From Sulfurovum lithotrophicum (lineage in GTDB: Bacteria; Campylobacterota; Campylobacteria; Campylobacterales; Sulfurovaceae), in assembly GCF_000987835.1 (NCBI RefSeq), contig NZ_CP011308.1:1426001-1490000 (forward strand): a DNA stretch of 64,000 nt, written 5' to 3'. A program made the translations under genes and the position numbers. The notes below the pieces were generated by a model, which did no database searches, was not told where the DNA came from, and saw nothing but the letters and a program-made list of their open reading frames with translations. This document shows positions 47,382-55,199 of this stretch, piece by piece (position 1 is the first letter of the stretch; each line of letters begins with the position of its first letter).

Positions 47382-48815
47382 CTAAGAACTCAGACGCTGC
47401 TTCAGCAACGCGTTCACTTTGCCCGGATTGGCGGAGCCTTTGCTTGCTTTCATTGTCTGCCCGACAAAGAAGCCCAGGAGTTGCTCTTTGCCGCCTTTGT
47501 ACTGCTCTACCTTATCCTGGTTATTGGCAAGGATCTCATCGATGATCGCCAGAATGGCACCGTCATCACTGATCTGTGCAAGCCCAAGCTCATCGATGAT
47601 CGCATCGATGTCACGGCTTTCATTCTCCATCATATAGTCAAGCACCTCTTTGGCACCTTTCCCTGATACCGTATCGTCTGCAATCTTGGCCACAAGCCCG
47701 CCCAGGGTTGCAGCACTTACAGGGGAATTTTCTATCTCCAGTCCTGCTTTGTTCAGTCGGCCCAACAGTTCGGAGGTCAGCCATGTCACTGCTGTTTTGG
47801 CCACTGCACCCTGCGCGATCATCTCTTCGAAGTAGTACGCCAACTCTTTTTTGGAGGTAATGACCAGCGCATCATCATGTTTGATACCAAGTTCATCCAC
47901 ATAGCGTTTCACTTTGGCATCAGGCAGTTCCGGCATGACTTTCGCCTCCTCGATCATCTCCTCCGTTACGACCAGCGGCCGAAGGTCAGGGTCCGGAAAA
48001 TAGCGGTAGTCCGCCGCCTCTTCTTTTCCGCGCATCGAACGGGTCTCACCTTTGGTCACATCAAACAGTCTGGTCTCCTGTACGACCTCCTCTGCATAAA
48101 CACCGTCTTCATACGCTTCTATCTGTCTCTGCACCTCATAGGCGATCGCCTGTGCCACGAAACGGAAAGAGTTGATATTCTTGATCTCCACTCTCGTACC
48201 GAACGCCTCCTGACCTTTGGGACGAATAGAGACGTTCACGTCACAGCGGAAAGAGCCTTCCTGCATATTTGCATCACTGATATCGAGATAACGGACGGTA
48301 GAGTGCAGTTTTTTCAGATAGTCCACCGCTTCATCCGAAGAGCGCATATCGGGTTCGGAGACGATCTCCATCAATGGCGTACCCGCACGATTCAGATCTA
48401 CTTTGGAATAGTTACCCTCATGTATATTCTTTCCCGCATCCGCTTCAAGGTGTGCCTGTGTGATACCGATACGCTTCTGCGTTCCATCCTTGAGATCGAT
48501 ATAGAGTTCACCGTTCTGTACAATCGCTTTACTCAGCTGCGTGATCTGATATGCTGACGGACTGTCCGGATAGAAATAGGATTTTCTGTCAAAGATGGAA
48601 ATATGGTTCACGTCTGCATTGACCGCATAGCCGAAACGCATCGCTTTGATGGCAGCTTCCTTGTTTACAACCGGAAGTGCTCCGGGCAGTGCCAGACAGG
48701 TAGGACAGGTATTTTTGTTCTGATGCTCGGCAAAAGAGGTAGGGCAGGCGCAGAAAAGTTTCGTTTTTGTGTTGAGTTGAACGTGGACTTCAAGACCGAT
48801 CACGGTTTCAAACAT
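47382..48815 (-). CDS. gatB: Asp-tRNA(Asn)/Glu-tRNA(Gln) amidotransferase subunit B
   Basis: This 477-residue subunit of GatCAB selects mischarged tRNA and phosphorylates it for amidation. It opens with [21 protein letters not shown], has the zinc site CACPTSF...[15 protein letters not shown], the catalytic block [12 protein letters not shown] and [11 protein letters not shown], and the C-terminal YqeY-like tail. The length is normal. gatA and gatC are not adjacent. Confidence 0.95.
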   Translation of the reverse strand: MFETVIGLEVHVQLNTKTKLFCACPTSFAEHQNKNTCPTCLALPGALPVVNKEAAIKAMRFGYAVNADVNHISIFDRKSYFYPDSPSAYQITQLSKAIVQNGELYIDLKDGTQKRIGITQAHLEADAGKNIHEGNYSKVDLNRAGTPLMEIVSEPDMRSSDEAVDYLKKLHSTVRYLDISDANMQEGSFRCDVNVSIRPKGQEAFGTRVEIKNINSFRFVAQAIAYEVQRQIEAYEDGVYAEEVVQETRLFDVTKGETRSMRGKEEAADYRYFPDPDLRPLVVTEEMIEEAKVMPELPDAKVKRYVDELGIKHDDALVITSKKELAYYFEEMIAQGAVAKTAVTWLTSELLGRLNKAGLEIENSPVSAATLGGLVAKIADDTVSGKGAKEVLDYMMENESRDIDAIIDELGLAQISDDGAILAIIDEILANNQDKVEQYKGGKEQLLGFFVGQTMKASKGSANPGKVNALLKQRLSS

Positions 48816-48875
48816 AGCGGTATTCCTTACTGAAATAATAAGGCAGATTATAGCGTTTTGGTCATTTGAGAGAGT

Positions 48876-49160
48876 TTAGGATACGTAGTGAATTGCATCC
48901 TCTTTTTTTGATATCTCTTCAAGAAGTTTGGTCTGCTTCCTAAGTTCTGCCAGCTTCTCTTTGCCGGTGATAATATGTTCCAGTACCAGGATGGCGGCCA
49001 GACCGGGAAGGGCACCGATCAATGCTGAGACAATGGCAAAAAAGATGCTAGTCTGATAAAAAGAATAAAAGGAGGAAACGGCACCGATGAGCACAAAGGC
49101 CCATGCGACACCCAGGAGAAAATTGATTACAAAACCAAGTGTTTTGTCAGTCAGTCTCAT
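48876..49160 (-). CDS. Small two-helix membrane protein, unknown
   Basis: The 94-residue protein has two hydrophobic segments (FVINFLLGVAWAFVLIGAV and FFAIVSALIGALPGLAAILVL), followed by a charged coiled-coil tail (KEKLAELRKQTKLLEEISKKEDA). It starts 10 nt after atpB stops, so the two may be co-transcribed. It is not clearly AtpI. The function is unknown. Confidence 0.65.
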   Translation of the reverse strand: MRLTDKTLGFVINFLLGVAWAFVLIGAVSSFYSFYQTSIFFAIVSALIGALPGLAAILVLEHIITGKEKLAELRKQTKLLEEISKKEDAIHYVS

Positions 49161-49169
49161 ATAGATCGC

Positions 49170-49895
49170 TTACACTGCACCCATGGTATCTATGGCCGGA
49201 TTAGGCGCTTTTTCATGTTCTTCGTCGATTGCCACGGCACCTGCAAGGTATACGTAGATAAGGATCATGAAAACGAATGTCTGCAAGAGTGCCGAGAAAG
49301 TAAGCAGCAGATAGGCAGGCAGCGGTGCAATGAAAGGAACGAGCATCAAAAGTACCCATAGGAAAAGGTCATCACCTTTGATGTTACCGAAAAGTCTGAA
49401 TGAAAGTGAAATGATCCTTGAAATGTGGGATACGATCTCAATTGGGAACATCAATGGAGCAAGCAGTTTTACCGGTCCGGCAAAGTGTGCGAAATAATGT
49501 ACCACACCATGCTTTCTGATACCTTCATAATTATAGTAGAAGAAGACCATAAGTGCCAGCGGAAGCGTTACATTGATGTTGGAGGTCGGAGACTCGAAAC
49601 CGGGAATGATACCGATCACGTTCGAAACAAAAATAAACAGTCCGACAGCAGCGACAAGCGGAAGATACTTTCTTGCAAGTTCTTCACCGATCACATCTTT
49701 ACCCATAGCAATCACACCGCCAAGGTAAGCTTCCATAACGTTCTGCGCTCCGTTTGGAACCGCTCTGAAACTCTTTGTAGCCATTTTTGCAACCATCATT
49801 ACGATCACAGCTACCAAAATCAAGTGTGCGATCAATACTGCCGAGTGGCTGTCCTCGCCTAAAATACCGCCAAGGTAAGTAAATACACCTTCCAT
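49170..49895 (-). CDS. atpB: ATP synthase F0 subunit a
   Basis: Subunit a forms the proton half-channels of the F0 motor in the inner membrane. From the ATG at 49895 (GAGGAT upstream) it is 241 residues with five to six membrane helices. The essential arginine lies in [23 protein letters not shown] and the conserved C-terminal helix in [25 protein letters not shown]. The ORF can be extended to 49922, but family members start near MEGVFTYLG. Epsilon-type genomes often carry atpB away from the main atp operon, as here. Confidence 0.93.
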   Translation of the reverse strand: MEGVFTYLGGILGEDSHSAVLIAHLILVAVIVMMVAKMATKSFRAVPNGAQNVMEAYLGGVIAMGKDVIGEELARKYLPLVAAVGLFIFVSNVIGIIPGFESPTSNINVTLPLALMVFFYYNYEGIRKHGVVHYFAHFAGPVKLLAPLMFPIEIVSHISRIISLSFRLFGNIKGDDLFLWVLLMLVPFIAPLPAYLLLTFSALLQTFVFMILIYVYLAGAVAIDEEHEKAPNPAIDTMGAV

Positions 49896-49975
49896 AAAAC
49901 ATCCTCTTGTAATAATTTGCATGTATTATACAAAAAAGGAGTTAAACAGCCGGTTAAAAAAGTAAGAATTTTAAC

Positions 49976-50734
49976 TTATAGTTCTACCAACTTTTCCTGA
50001 CCCAGCCGGTAAAGCGCAAAATCATATTTGACAGGATCTGCGGGGTCCCATTTTCGGAAACGTTCTGTCAGCTCTATGGCAGCTTTCATATCATAACTTT
50101 TTCGCTTGAGCAAGCCCAGTTTGCCTGACATTTTGAAGGTATGGGTATCCAAAGGCATCAGAAGGTCCTTCTTGTCTATTTTACTCCATAAGCCCATATC
50201 AAGATCGTCTTTTCTGACCATCCAGCGCAGATACATCATATAGCGTTTGTAGGTACCTGCACCATCCACACACTTTGGCATATTTCCCGTCAGGAAGCCA
50301 TACCCATATGAGCTGTGAGGATAACTCTTTTTCAGTACTGCTATGAAATGCCACAGTCCATCGAGTATATTCTCCTCTTTACGGTACCCCTGATAAAAGA
50401 TGTTTTCAATAGAGTCATACTCCTTTAAACGCTTAAGCGCAATGAATATTGCGATCACGTCCTCGGGTTTCTGAAAGCGGTAGTAGTATTTGGAGAGTGA
50501 TCTGCGTATCTCTTTTTCAGAAGCCTTCAGCAGAGAAAAATCAAGACTTTCCAGAAACTTCACAATCTGCCCGGCATTGCCGTACCCGAACAGTGCACAG
50601 ATCAGCGCAACGGATTCTTCTTTGTATTTTGAAGCGACAAGCAGGGGGTCAGGTTTGTCATAGGAGAGTTCGAAAAGATCATTTCGCTTTGCCGCTTCTG
50701 CGTCGAGAAGTACTTTGACTTCGGAAAGGTTCAT
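49976..50734 (-). CDS. TIGR02757-family protein (DUF2400)
   Basis: This 252-residue protein matches the DUF2400/TIGR02757 family, whose members are helical and carry a helix-hairpin-helix-like core similar to DNA glycosylases. Visible blocks are DPLLVASKYKEESVALICALFGYGN, FLTGNMPKCVDGAGTYKRYMMYLRWMVR and LLMPLDTHTFKMSGKLGLLKRK. The biochemical function is not established. It lies 18 nt after lptB and could be co-expressed with it. Confidence 0.82.
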   Translation of the reverse strand: MNLSEVKVLLDAEAAKRNDLFELSYDKPDPLLVASKYKEESVALICALFGYGNAGQIVKFLESLDFSLLKASEKEIRRSLSKYYYRFQKPEDVIAIFIALKRLKEYDSIENIFYQGYRKEENILDGLWHFIAVLKKSYPHSSYGYGFLTGNMPKCVDGAGTYKRYMMYLRWMVRKDDLDMGLWSKIDKKDLLMPLDTHTFKMSGKLGLLKRKSYDMKAAIELTERFRKWDPADPVKYDFALYRLGQEKLVEL

Positions 50735-50752
50735 TACGTACCCATCATGGCA

Positions 50753-51475
50753 TCAAAACGTAAAATGTTCACCAAGGTAATGCTTTCGTACATTTTCGTC
50801 ATTGGTGATCTCTTCGCTTGTTCCCGCAGCCAGCATTTCACCGTTTCGCATGACATAGGCCCTGTCACATATCCCCAGGGTTTCACGTACATTGTGGTCG
50901 GTAATAAGTATGCCCATATCGAGTTCAACAAGCTGACGGATGATGTTCTGTATGTCAAGCACCGCTATGGGGTCGACTCCTGCAAAAGGTTCATCAAGGA
51001 GCAGGAATTTCGGCTCGCCCACCAGTGCCCTGGCGATCTCCACCCTTCTTCTCTCCCCTCCGCTCAGACGGATACCGATACGTGAACGGATGGGTTCAAT
51101 ATTGAATATCTCCAAAAGTTTCTCTATACGCGGCTGTACCGTCTCTTTGGGAAGTTCAAGTGCTTCTGCGGCAATCAGAAGATTCTCTTCGACCGTCAAG
51201 TCCTTGAAGATGCTCGACTCTTGCGGAAGATAGCCTATGCCCATCTGTGCACGTTTGCTCAAAGGCAACCGGGTAAGCTCTTCGCCATCGAGAAAAACCT
51301 CTCCCTCCGTTGCACCGGTCAATCCGCAGACCATATAGAAAGAAGTGGTCTTACCTGCACCGTTGGGCCCCAGAAGCCCGACGATCTCCTTACTTTTGAC
51401 AGACAGAGAGATATCGTGAACGATCCTGGTCTTCCTAATGGTTTTGGCAAGATGTTTGGCTTCAAGTGTGTGCAT
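50753..51475 (-). CDS. lptB: LPS export ABC transporter ATP-binding protein
   Basis: This 240-residue ATPase powers LPS extraction by LptFG. Walker A is GLLGPNGAGKTTSFYMVCGL, the Q-loop is YLPQESSIFKDLTVEENLL, the signature LSGGERRRVEIARALV and Walker B PKFLLLDEPFAGVDPIAV, followed by the H-loop ILITDHNVRE. The TVEENL and DEPFAGVDPIAV strings are LptB-specific. It overlaps nothing; tsaE ends 1 nt before its start. Confidence 0.94.
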   Translation of the reverse strand: MHTLEAKHLAKTIRKTRIVHDISLSVKSKEIVGLLGPNGAGKTTSFYMVCGLTGATEGEVFLDGEELTRLPLSKRAQMGIGYLPQESSIFKDLTVEENLLIAAEALELPKETVQPRIEKLLEIFNIEPIRSRIGIRLSGGERRRVEIARALVGEPKFLLLDEPFAGVDPIAVLDIQNIIRQLVELDMGILITDHNVRETLGICDRAYVMRNGEMLAAGTSEEITNDENVRKHYLGEHFTF

Positions 51476-51883
51476 TCAGTACTCTATTGTATATTTTCGT
51501 TTCTCTTCATAAGGTTCTATCCCGATCATGGCCACATTATACCCTACACCCTCTAAAAAGGTTTTAAGCGCATCACTGCCCCACTCCACCATATGCCAGC
51601 CCGGCTTCTCGAACTCTTCAAAGAGTCCCATCTGCATGAACTCCTCATGGTCCAGACGGTAGAGGTCGTAATGGCACAGCCCTTCCCCGTAACAGTGCTG
51701 CAGGGAAAAGGTCGGTGAAGTCACTTCGCCCTCCACACCTCTTGCCTTGGCGATGGCCTGTGTCAATGTGGTTTTTCCCGCGGCCAGGTCACCGCGGAGA
51801 AAAACAACAGCGTTCTCGGGCAGGACCTCATCGAGATATTCAACAACTTTATTTAATTCCTGCTCTGATGCGATGATTTCCAT
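51476..51883 (-). CDS. tsaE: tRNA t6A biosynthesis ATPase TsaE
   Basis: TsaE is the ATPase of the TsaBDE complex that makes N6-threonylcarbamoyladenosine at position 37 of ANN-decoding tRNAs. The P-loop is VFLRGDLAAGKTTLTQAIA, followed by EVTSPTFSLQHCYGEG, CHYDLYRLD and MVEWGSDALKTFL. The ATG at 51883 (GAGG upstream, 135 residues) fits the family; an upstream ATG at 51913 would start inside a REP element and is rejected. Confidence 0.92.
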   Translation of the reverse strand: MEIIASEQELNKVVEYLDEVLPENAVVFLRGDLAAGKTTLTQAIAKARGVEGEVTSPTFSLQHCYGEGLCHYDLYRLDHEEFMQMGLFEEFEKPGWHMVEWGSDALKTFLEGVGYNVAMIGIEPYEEKRKYTIEY

Positions 51884-51892
51884 AAATACCTC

Positions 51893-51992
51893 GTAGGGTG
51901 TGCAACTGCACACCGTTGATTGTGTTCGGCCTTTCGGCGTAAATTTTATTTTATTCCGATTTTATTACATGGTGTGCAATTGCACACCCTAC
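51893..51992. repeat. REPIN-like pair of GTAGGGTG(TGCAATTGC) palindromes, copy A
   Basis: GTAGGGTGTGCAACTGCA plus CACC at 51893-51914 and its inverted partner at 51971-51992 flank a 56-bp A+T-rich spacer. Each half is itself a palindrome. The right half supplies the stop codon of trpD (TAG within CCCTACGC, read on the minus strand). Confidence 0.85.
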
Positions 51993-52966
51993 GCTAATTT
52001 CCGTGACACCTCTGCCATGAAATTCAAATGTGTTGCGGCTTTGCCGCTGTCAAGACCCTCTTCTGCCATAGCGATGGCTTCTTCAATATCTCTAACATTT
52101 CCATCAACAAAAAGGGCAAAGGCTGCATTGAGCAGTACAATATCCCTTTTGGCTCCTCGTTCAGTACCGGAAAAAATGTCTCTGGTGATCTGGGCATTAT
52201 GTACTGCATCTCCACCCAAAATGGCTTCTTTGGGCGCCAGTTTGAACCCTAAAGCTTCAGGACTGATCTCCCCTTCACTGATACGTCCGCTCTCCACGTA
52301 GGCAAAAGAGCTGTTCCCTGACAAGGAGAGTTCATCCATTCCATCATGGCTGCTCACAACATAGGCTCTTTGGGTATCGAGTGCAAGCAGTGCCTCGGCC
52401 ATACGTTTGATATAGGCAGGGTCGAACACGCCCAAAAGATATTTTCTCGCTCCCGCAGGATTGGTAAGTGGGCCAAGAATATTGAAGATCGTCCTGTGGG
52501 GTATGGACTTTCGTATGGGCATGATGTGTTTCATCGCAGGGTGATGGTTCATCGCAAAAATAAAACAGAAACCGGTCTCTTCAAGCATCTTCACCTGTTC
52601 TTCCACCGAGAGGTTCAGGTTGATCCCCAGTGCTTCGAGTACATCGGCAGAACCGGAATTGGAGGTAATGCTCCTGTTGCCGTGCTTGGCGACCACAGAT
52701 CCCAGGGACGCAAGCAGCAGGGAAACCGTGGTAGAAATGTTGAACGAACCACTCTGGTCTCCCCCGGTACCAACTACATCGATGGCTTTTTGGCGAAGTT
52801 CCTCGGAAAGAGGGACTTTGATGGAGTGTTCACGCATCACAGAAGCGGCAGCAGCGATATCTGAACCGCTCTCCCCTTTTTCATAGAGGTCTATGAGAAA
52901 TTGACGTGCTTCAGTCTCATTCATCTCGTTGTTGAACAGTTTTTCAAATTCTTGTTTAATATCCAT
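51989..52966 (-). CDS. trpD: Anthranilate phosphoribosyltransferase
   Basis: This 325-residue enzyme transfers phosphoribosyl from PRPP to anthranilate in tryptophan synthesis. The PRPP loop is VVGTGGDQSGSFNISTTVS, followed by KHGNRSITSNSGSADVLEALG and the conserved RKSIPHRTIFNILGPLTNPA and GMDELS blocks. Its last codons are GCG TAG, in which the TAG is part of the adjoining REP element, so the native 3' end was probably replaced. No other trp gene is present nearby. Confidence 0.95.
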   Translation of the reverse strand: MDIKQEFEKLFNNEMNETEARQFLIDLYEKGESGSDIAAAASVMREHSIKVPLSEELRQKAIDVVGTGGDQSGSFNISTTVSLLLASLGSVVAKHGNRSITSNSGSADVLEALGINLNLSVEEQVKMLEETGFCFIFAMNHHPAMKHIMPIRKSIPHRTIFNILGPLTNPAGARKYLLGVFDPAYIKRMAEALLALDTQRAYVVSSHDGMDELSLSGNSSFAYVESGRISEGEISPEALGFKLAPKEAILGGDAVHNAQITRDIFSGTERGAKRDIVLLNAAFALFVDGNVRDIEEAIAMAEEGLDSGKAATHLNFMAEVSRKLA

Positions 52967-52977
52967 CTATTATCTCC

Positions 52978-53032
52978 GTAGGGTGTGCAATTGCACACCG
53001 TCAATTATTTGGTGTGCAATTGCACACCCTAC
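52978..53032. repeat. REPIN-like pair of GTAGGGTG palindromes, copy B
   Basis: GTAGGGTGTGCAATTGCA plus CACC (52978-52999) and its exact inverse (53011-53032) are separated by 11 bp only. It lies 12 bp upstream of trpD, between that gene and the S4-domain gene. Confidence 0.85.
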
Positions 53033-53060
53033 AACTACGACCATTCCGGTTTCGAAGCTA

Positions 53061-53084
53061 TAAAGGCAAAGCAGTTTGCCTTTA
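53061..53084 (-). terminator. Hairpin at the 3' end of the S4-domain gene
   Basis: TAAAGGCAAA and TTTGCCTTTA form a perfect 10-bp stem around a 4-nt loop, and the stem includes the stop codon of the gene. No clear U-run follows on the minus strand, so it may be a processing or stabilising hairpin rather than a true terminator. Confidence 0.4.
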
Positions 53085-53330
53085 TTCAACGCTTCTCACA
53101 AATTCCTCTTTCTGGGACTTGGGGATCGTCTTCGTCGCAGGTATCTGTAACACTTCATAGGACTTTGGGCCTTTGAGATACTCAATGGTCACTTTATCTC
53201 CCACCTTGAGATCTTTGGATGCCTTGGCTTTCATACCGTTGACGAATACCACGCCACTTTTAAGCATATCGGTCGCGATGGTCCGGCGTTTTACCACATT
53301 GACGGCACTGAGCCATTTATCTACACGCAT
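53082..53330 (-). CDS. S4-domain RNA-binding protein (Hsp15/RlbA-like)
   Basis: This 82-residue protein is almost only an S4 domain: MRVDKWLSAVNVVKRRTIATDMLKSGVVFVNGMKAKASKDLKVGD, then VTIEYLKGPKSYEVLQIP. It resembles Hsp15 and RqcP proteins, which bind stalled 50S subunits with peptidyl-tRNA. It is preceded 3 nt upstream by an 80-residue protein gene. Which of the S4 subgroups it belongs to is not resolved. Confidence 0.82.
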   Translation of the reverse strand: MRVDKWLSAVNVVKRRTIATDMLKSGVVFVNGMKAKASKDLKVGDKVTIEYLKGPKSYEVLQIPATKTIPKSQKEEFVRSVE

Positions 53331-53333
53331 TCG

Positions 53334-53576
53334 TCACCCCTGTTTGAACATTGCTTCAGCTGCTTTGGCCTCAGTAATGCCTTTTAGCGTCAAGCAGCCA
53401 TCCACCAGATATTTATCGGCTTTGAGCTCTTTAAATATTTGTTTTGCCTCTTTCATACTGTACATCCCTGTATCAACCAGCATCACCATGACATCATTAA
53501 GCGTTTCATCAGGCTTCTTTTTCATAATACCAAGCAGTGTTACCTGCTTCAACAGTTCTTTGTCATCAGTATTCAT
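53334..53576 (-). CDS. Small conserved-looking hypothetical protein, 80 residues
   Basis: The product is mainly helical and acidic at the N-terminus (MNTDDKELLKQVTLLGIMKKKPDETLNDVMVMLVDTG when read as a whole of short helices). A middle block, YSMKEAKQIFKELKADKYLVDGCLTLKGITEAK, looks like a winged-helix-type hairpin. I do not recognise a named family. It is tightly linked to the S4-domain gene and probably co-translated with it. Confidence 0.65.
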   Translation of the reverse strand: MNTDDKELLKQVTLLGIMKKKPDETLNDVMVMLVDTGMYSMKEAKQIFKELKADKYLVDGCLTLKGITEAKAAEAMFKQG

Positions 53577-53628
53577 TCTATTTCCTATCGCTTTTTCGTA
53601 ACATGTAGCACGTAATTCTCAGCACTGT

Positions 53629-54822
53629 TTAATGCAAGTCTTCGTTGAGCTTCACTTCTCTCGTACTTCTTCTCGCGATGATCTCACCTGTCATGGAATT
53701 CTGTCTGAAGTGGATACCGTTGAGCCCCTGAAGTTCTTCGCCTTTGAAGGTCGTCTTGTTCTCAAGCTTTGCATCCGGGTTGGCCGCTTTGATCTTCTCA
53801 AGCTCTTCGGGAGCGATCTTGATCTTCGTACCTGCCAGAATAGTGATACCCGCATCTACGATACAGCCGTCTCCCAAAGGAAGGCCAGTCACAGAGTTCG
53901 CACCAAGCAGTGTGTTTTCTCCAATGCTGATGGGGTTGCCGTCCGTTCCGGAAAGTACACCGAGGATACTCGCACCCCCGCCGACATCCGAACCGGCACC
54001 CACGATCGCTGAGGAAGAGATACGTCCTTCGACCATAACCGGCCCGAGTGTACCTGCATTGAAATTGATATAGGACGCGCCCGGCATGACCGTTGTACCT
54101 GCCGCTAATTGCGCACCCATTCTGACTTTGGAAGCTTCAAGGATACGTGTGTTGTCATCAGGGATCACATGCTGGAGGAATCTTGGGAATTTGTCCACAG
54201 AGTCCACTGTCGGATACGTACCATTGAGCTTCATCTCTATCTCATTCTCTCTGAGGTAATCCAGTTCGTACGGTGTATTACCAACCCATGCCACGTTTGA
54301 GAGGATACCGAAGGCACCGTTCAGATTGATCTTTCTGAGTTCCGCTTTTCTCAAAGAGAGTGCATAGAGCTTCAGATAAACTGCTTCGACAGACTCAGGA
54401 TTGACATCTTCAAAAAGAAATACAATACGGAAATTCTTACCGATATCTTCCATTTTGGCCAATGTTTTAATGACTTGAACATTTTTGTGTGAATCGCCTG
54501 TTGCTTCTGCCAGGTACGGAGCAAATGCCGCCATAGCATTGGCGACAAAATTGTCATTGATGGTCGCAACAAACTCACTGCCGCTGAAATCAACATCGCA
54601 TTTCGCTTCCTGCAGCGCCTTGATAAAAACGGCAGCAGAACCGAAATTCTCTTTCCAGTTGATCAGGCCGAAGTTCGCCTGAAGTACTTTCTCCGCATTC
54701 TTCTGACCTCTGTCCACTCTTGCGATACCGAATGCCATAGACTCTCTGTACCCTTCCTGTGAAGTTACTTCCGCTACCAATGCCTTAAATGCATCTGTCG
54801 ATGCTACTGTCTCAATTGCCAT
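53629..54822 (-). CDS. dapD: Tetrahydrodipicolinate N-succinyltransferase (epsilon-type DapD)
   Basis: This 397-residue enzyme of the lysine/diaminopimelate pathway has a long N-terminal region (about 200 residues) and a C-terminal left-handed beta-helix with hexapeptide repeats: VRMGAQLAAGTTVMPGASYINF, GRISSSAIVGAGSDVGGGASI, and GENTLLGANSVTGLPLGDG. It is longer than E. coli DapD (274) but fits the large Campylobacter/actinobacterial class. The start at 54822 follows AGGAGAT. Confidence 0.92.
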   Translation of the reverse strand: MAIETVASTDAFKALVAEVTSQEGYRESMAFGIARVDRGQKNAEKVLQANFGLINWKENFGSAAVFIKALQEAKCDVDFSGSEFVATINDNFVANAMAAFAPYLAEATGDSHKNVQVIKTLAKMEDIGKNFRIVFLFEDVNPESVEAVYLKLYALSLRKAELRKINLNGAFGILSNVAWVGNTPYELDYLRENEIEMKLNGTYPTVDSVDKFPRFLQHVIPDDNTRILEASKVRMGAQLAAGTTVMPGASYINFNAGTLGPVMVEGRISSSAIVGAGSDVGGGASILGVLSGTDGNPISIGENTLLGANSVTGLPLGDGCIVDAGITILAGTKIKIAPEELEKIKAANPDAKLENKTTFKGEELQGLNGIHFRQNSMTGEIIARRSTREVKLNEDLH

Positions 54823-54899
54823 GAAATCTCCTAAAATATAATAAAAATAATTGAGTTGGATTATACTTTATTTTATTTAAAATAGTGTAAAATTCGCGC

Positions 54900-55058
54900 A
54901 TGAAACACTTACGGGGCTATACCAGACGTTACTTTTCACTGGCGATCATCGCCATGTACTCGACCCTAAACAAACTCTGCAGGGTCGACAGTAATTTCCA
55001 GTACCATAGGTATGCCTTTAAAATAGAAGAGTACAAAACTTCTCCTCCTTCTCTGTAA
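54900..55058 (+). CDS. Possible small basic protein, 52 residues
   Basis: ATG at 54900 to TAA at 55056-55058 encodes a basic protein starting MKHLRGYTRRYFSLAIIAMY and ending YKTSPPSL. It has one hydrophobic stretch and one cysteine. There is no Shine-Dalgarno sequence; TAAAAT lies 7-12 nt upstream of the ATG, which would imply a leaderless transcript. No relative is recognised. The remaining parts of the 54823-55199 gap hold the REP pair and the btuB leader. Confidence 0.3.
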   Translation: MKHLRGYTRRYFSLAIIAMYSTLNKLCRVDSNFQYHRYAFKIEEYKTSPPSL

Positions 55059-55073
55059 ATAATACAATTTCGC

Positions 55074-55168
55074 GTAGGGTGCGTAACCACGCACCACATC
55101 ATACAATCTGTATACAATAATTATATGCCGAAAAGGCCAACAAAAAGGTACGTGTCTGCGTACCCTGC
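55074..55168. repeat. REPIN-like pair of GTAGGGTGCG palindromes, copy C
   Basis: GTAGGGTGCGTAACCACGCA plus CC (55074-55095) and GGTACGTGTCTGCGTACCCT plus GC (55147-55168) are in inverted orientation. It differs in the loop from copies A and B. It lies in the leader of the TonB receptor gene; TACAAT between the arms may serve as its -10. Confidence 0.7.
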
Positions 55169-55199
55169 AATACTATATTACACCATAGGAAACATTATT

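Noticed and set aside
51884-51913. Upstream ATG (51913) as the start of tsaE
   Set aside because: It lies in a REP palindrome; the ATG at 51883 has a good ribosome site and fits the family.
53061-53084. Strong Rho-independent terminator after the S4-domain gene
   Set aside because: The stem is perfect, but the U-run is missing on the relevant strand; it is listed only as a hairpin with low confidence.
54823-55199. Cobalamin riboswitch upstream of the B12 operon
   Set aside because: Context made this likely, but no B12-box-like string (CAGGAGACCTGCC type) or matching core is present; REP arms fill the leader.
55125-55199. Upstream ATG (55125) as the start of the TonB receptor
   Set aside because: It would place 25 basic residues, partly from a REP arm, before a complete signal peptide.
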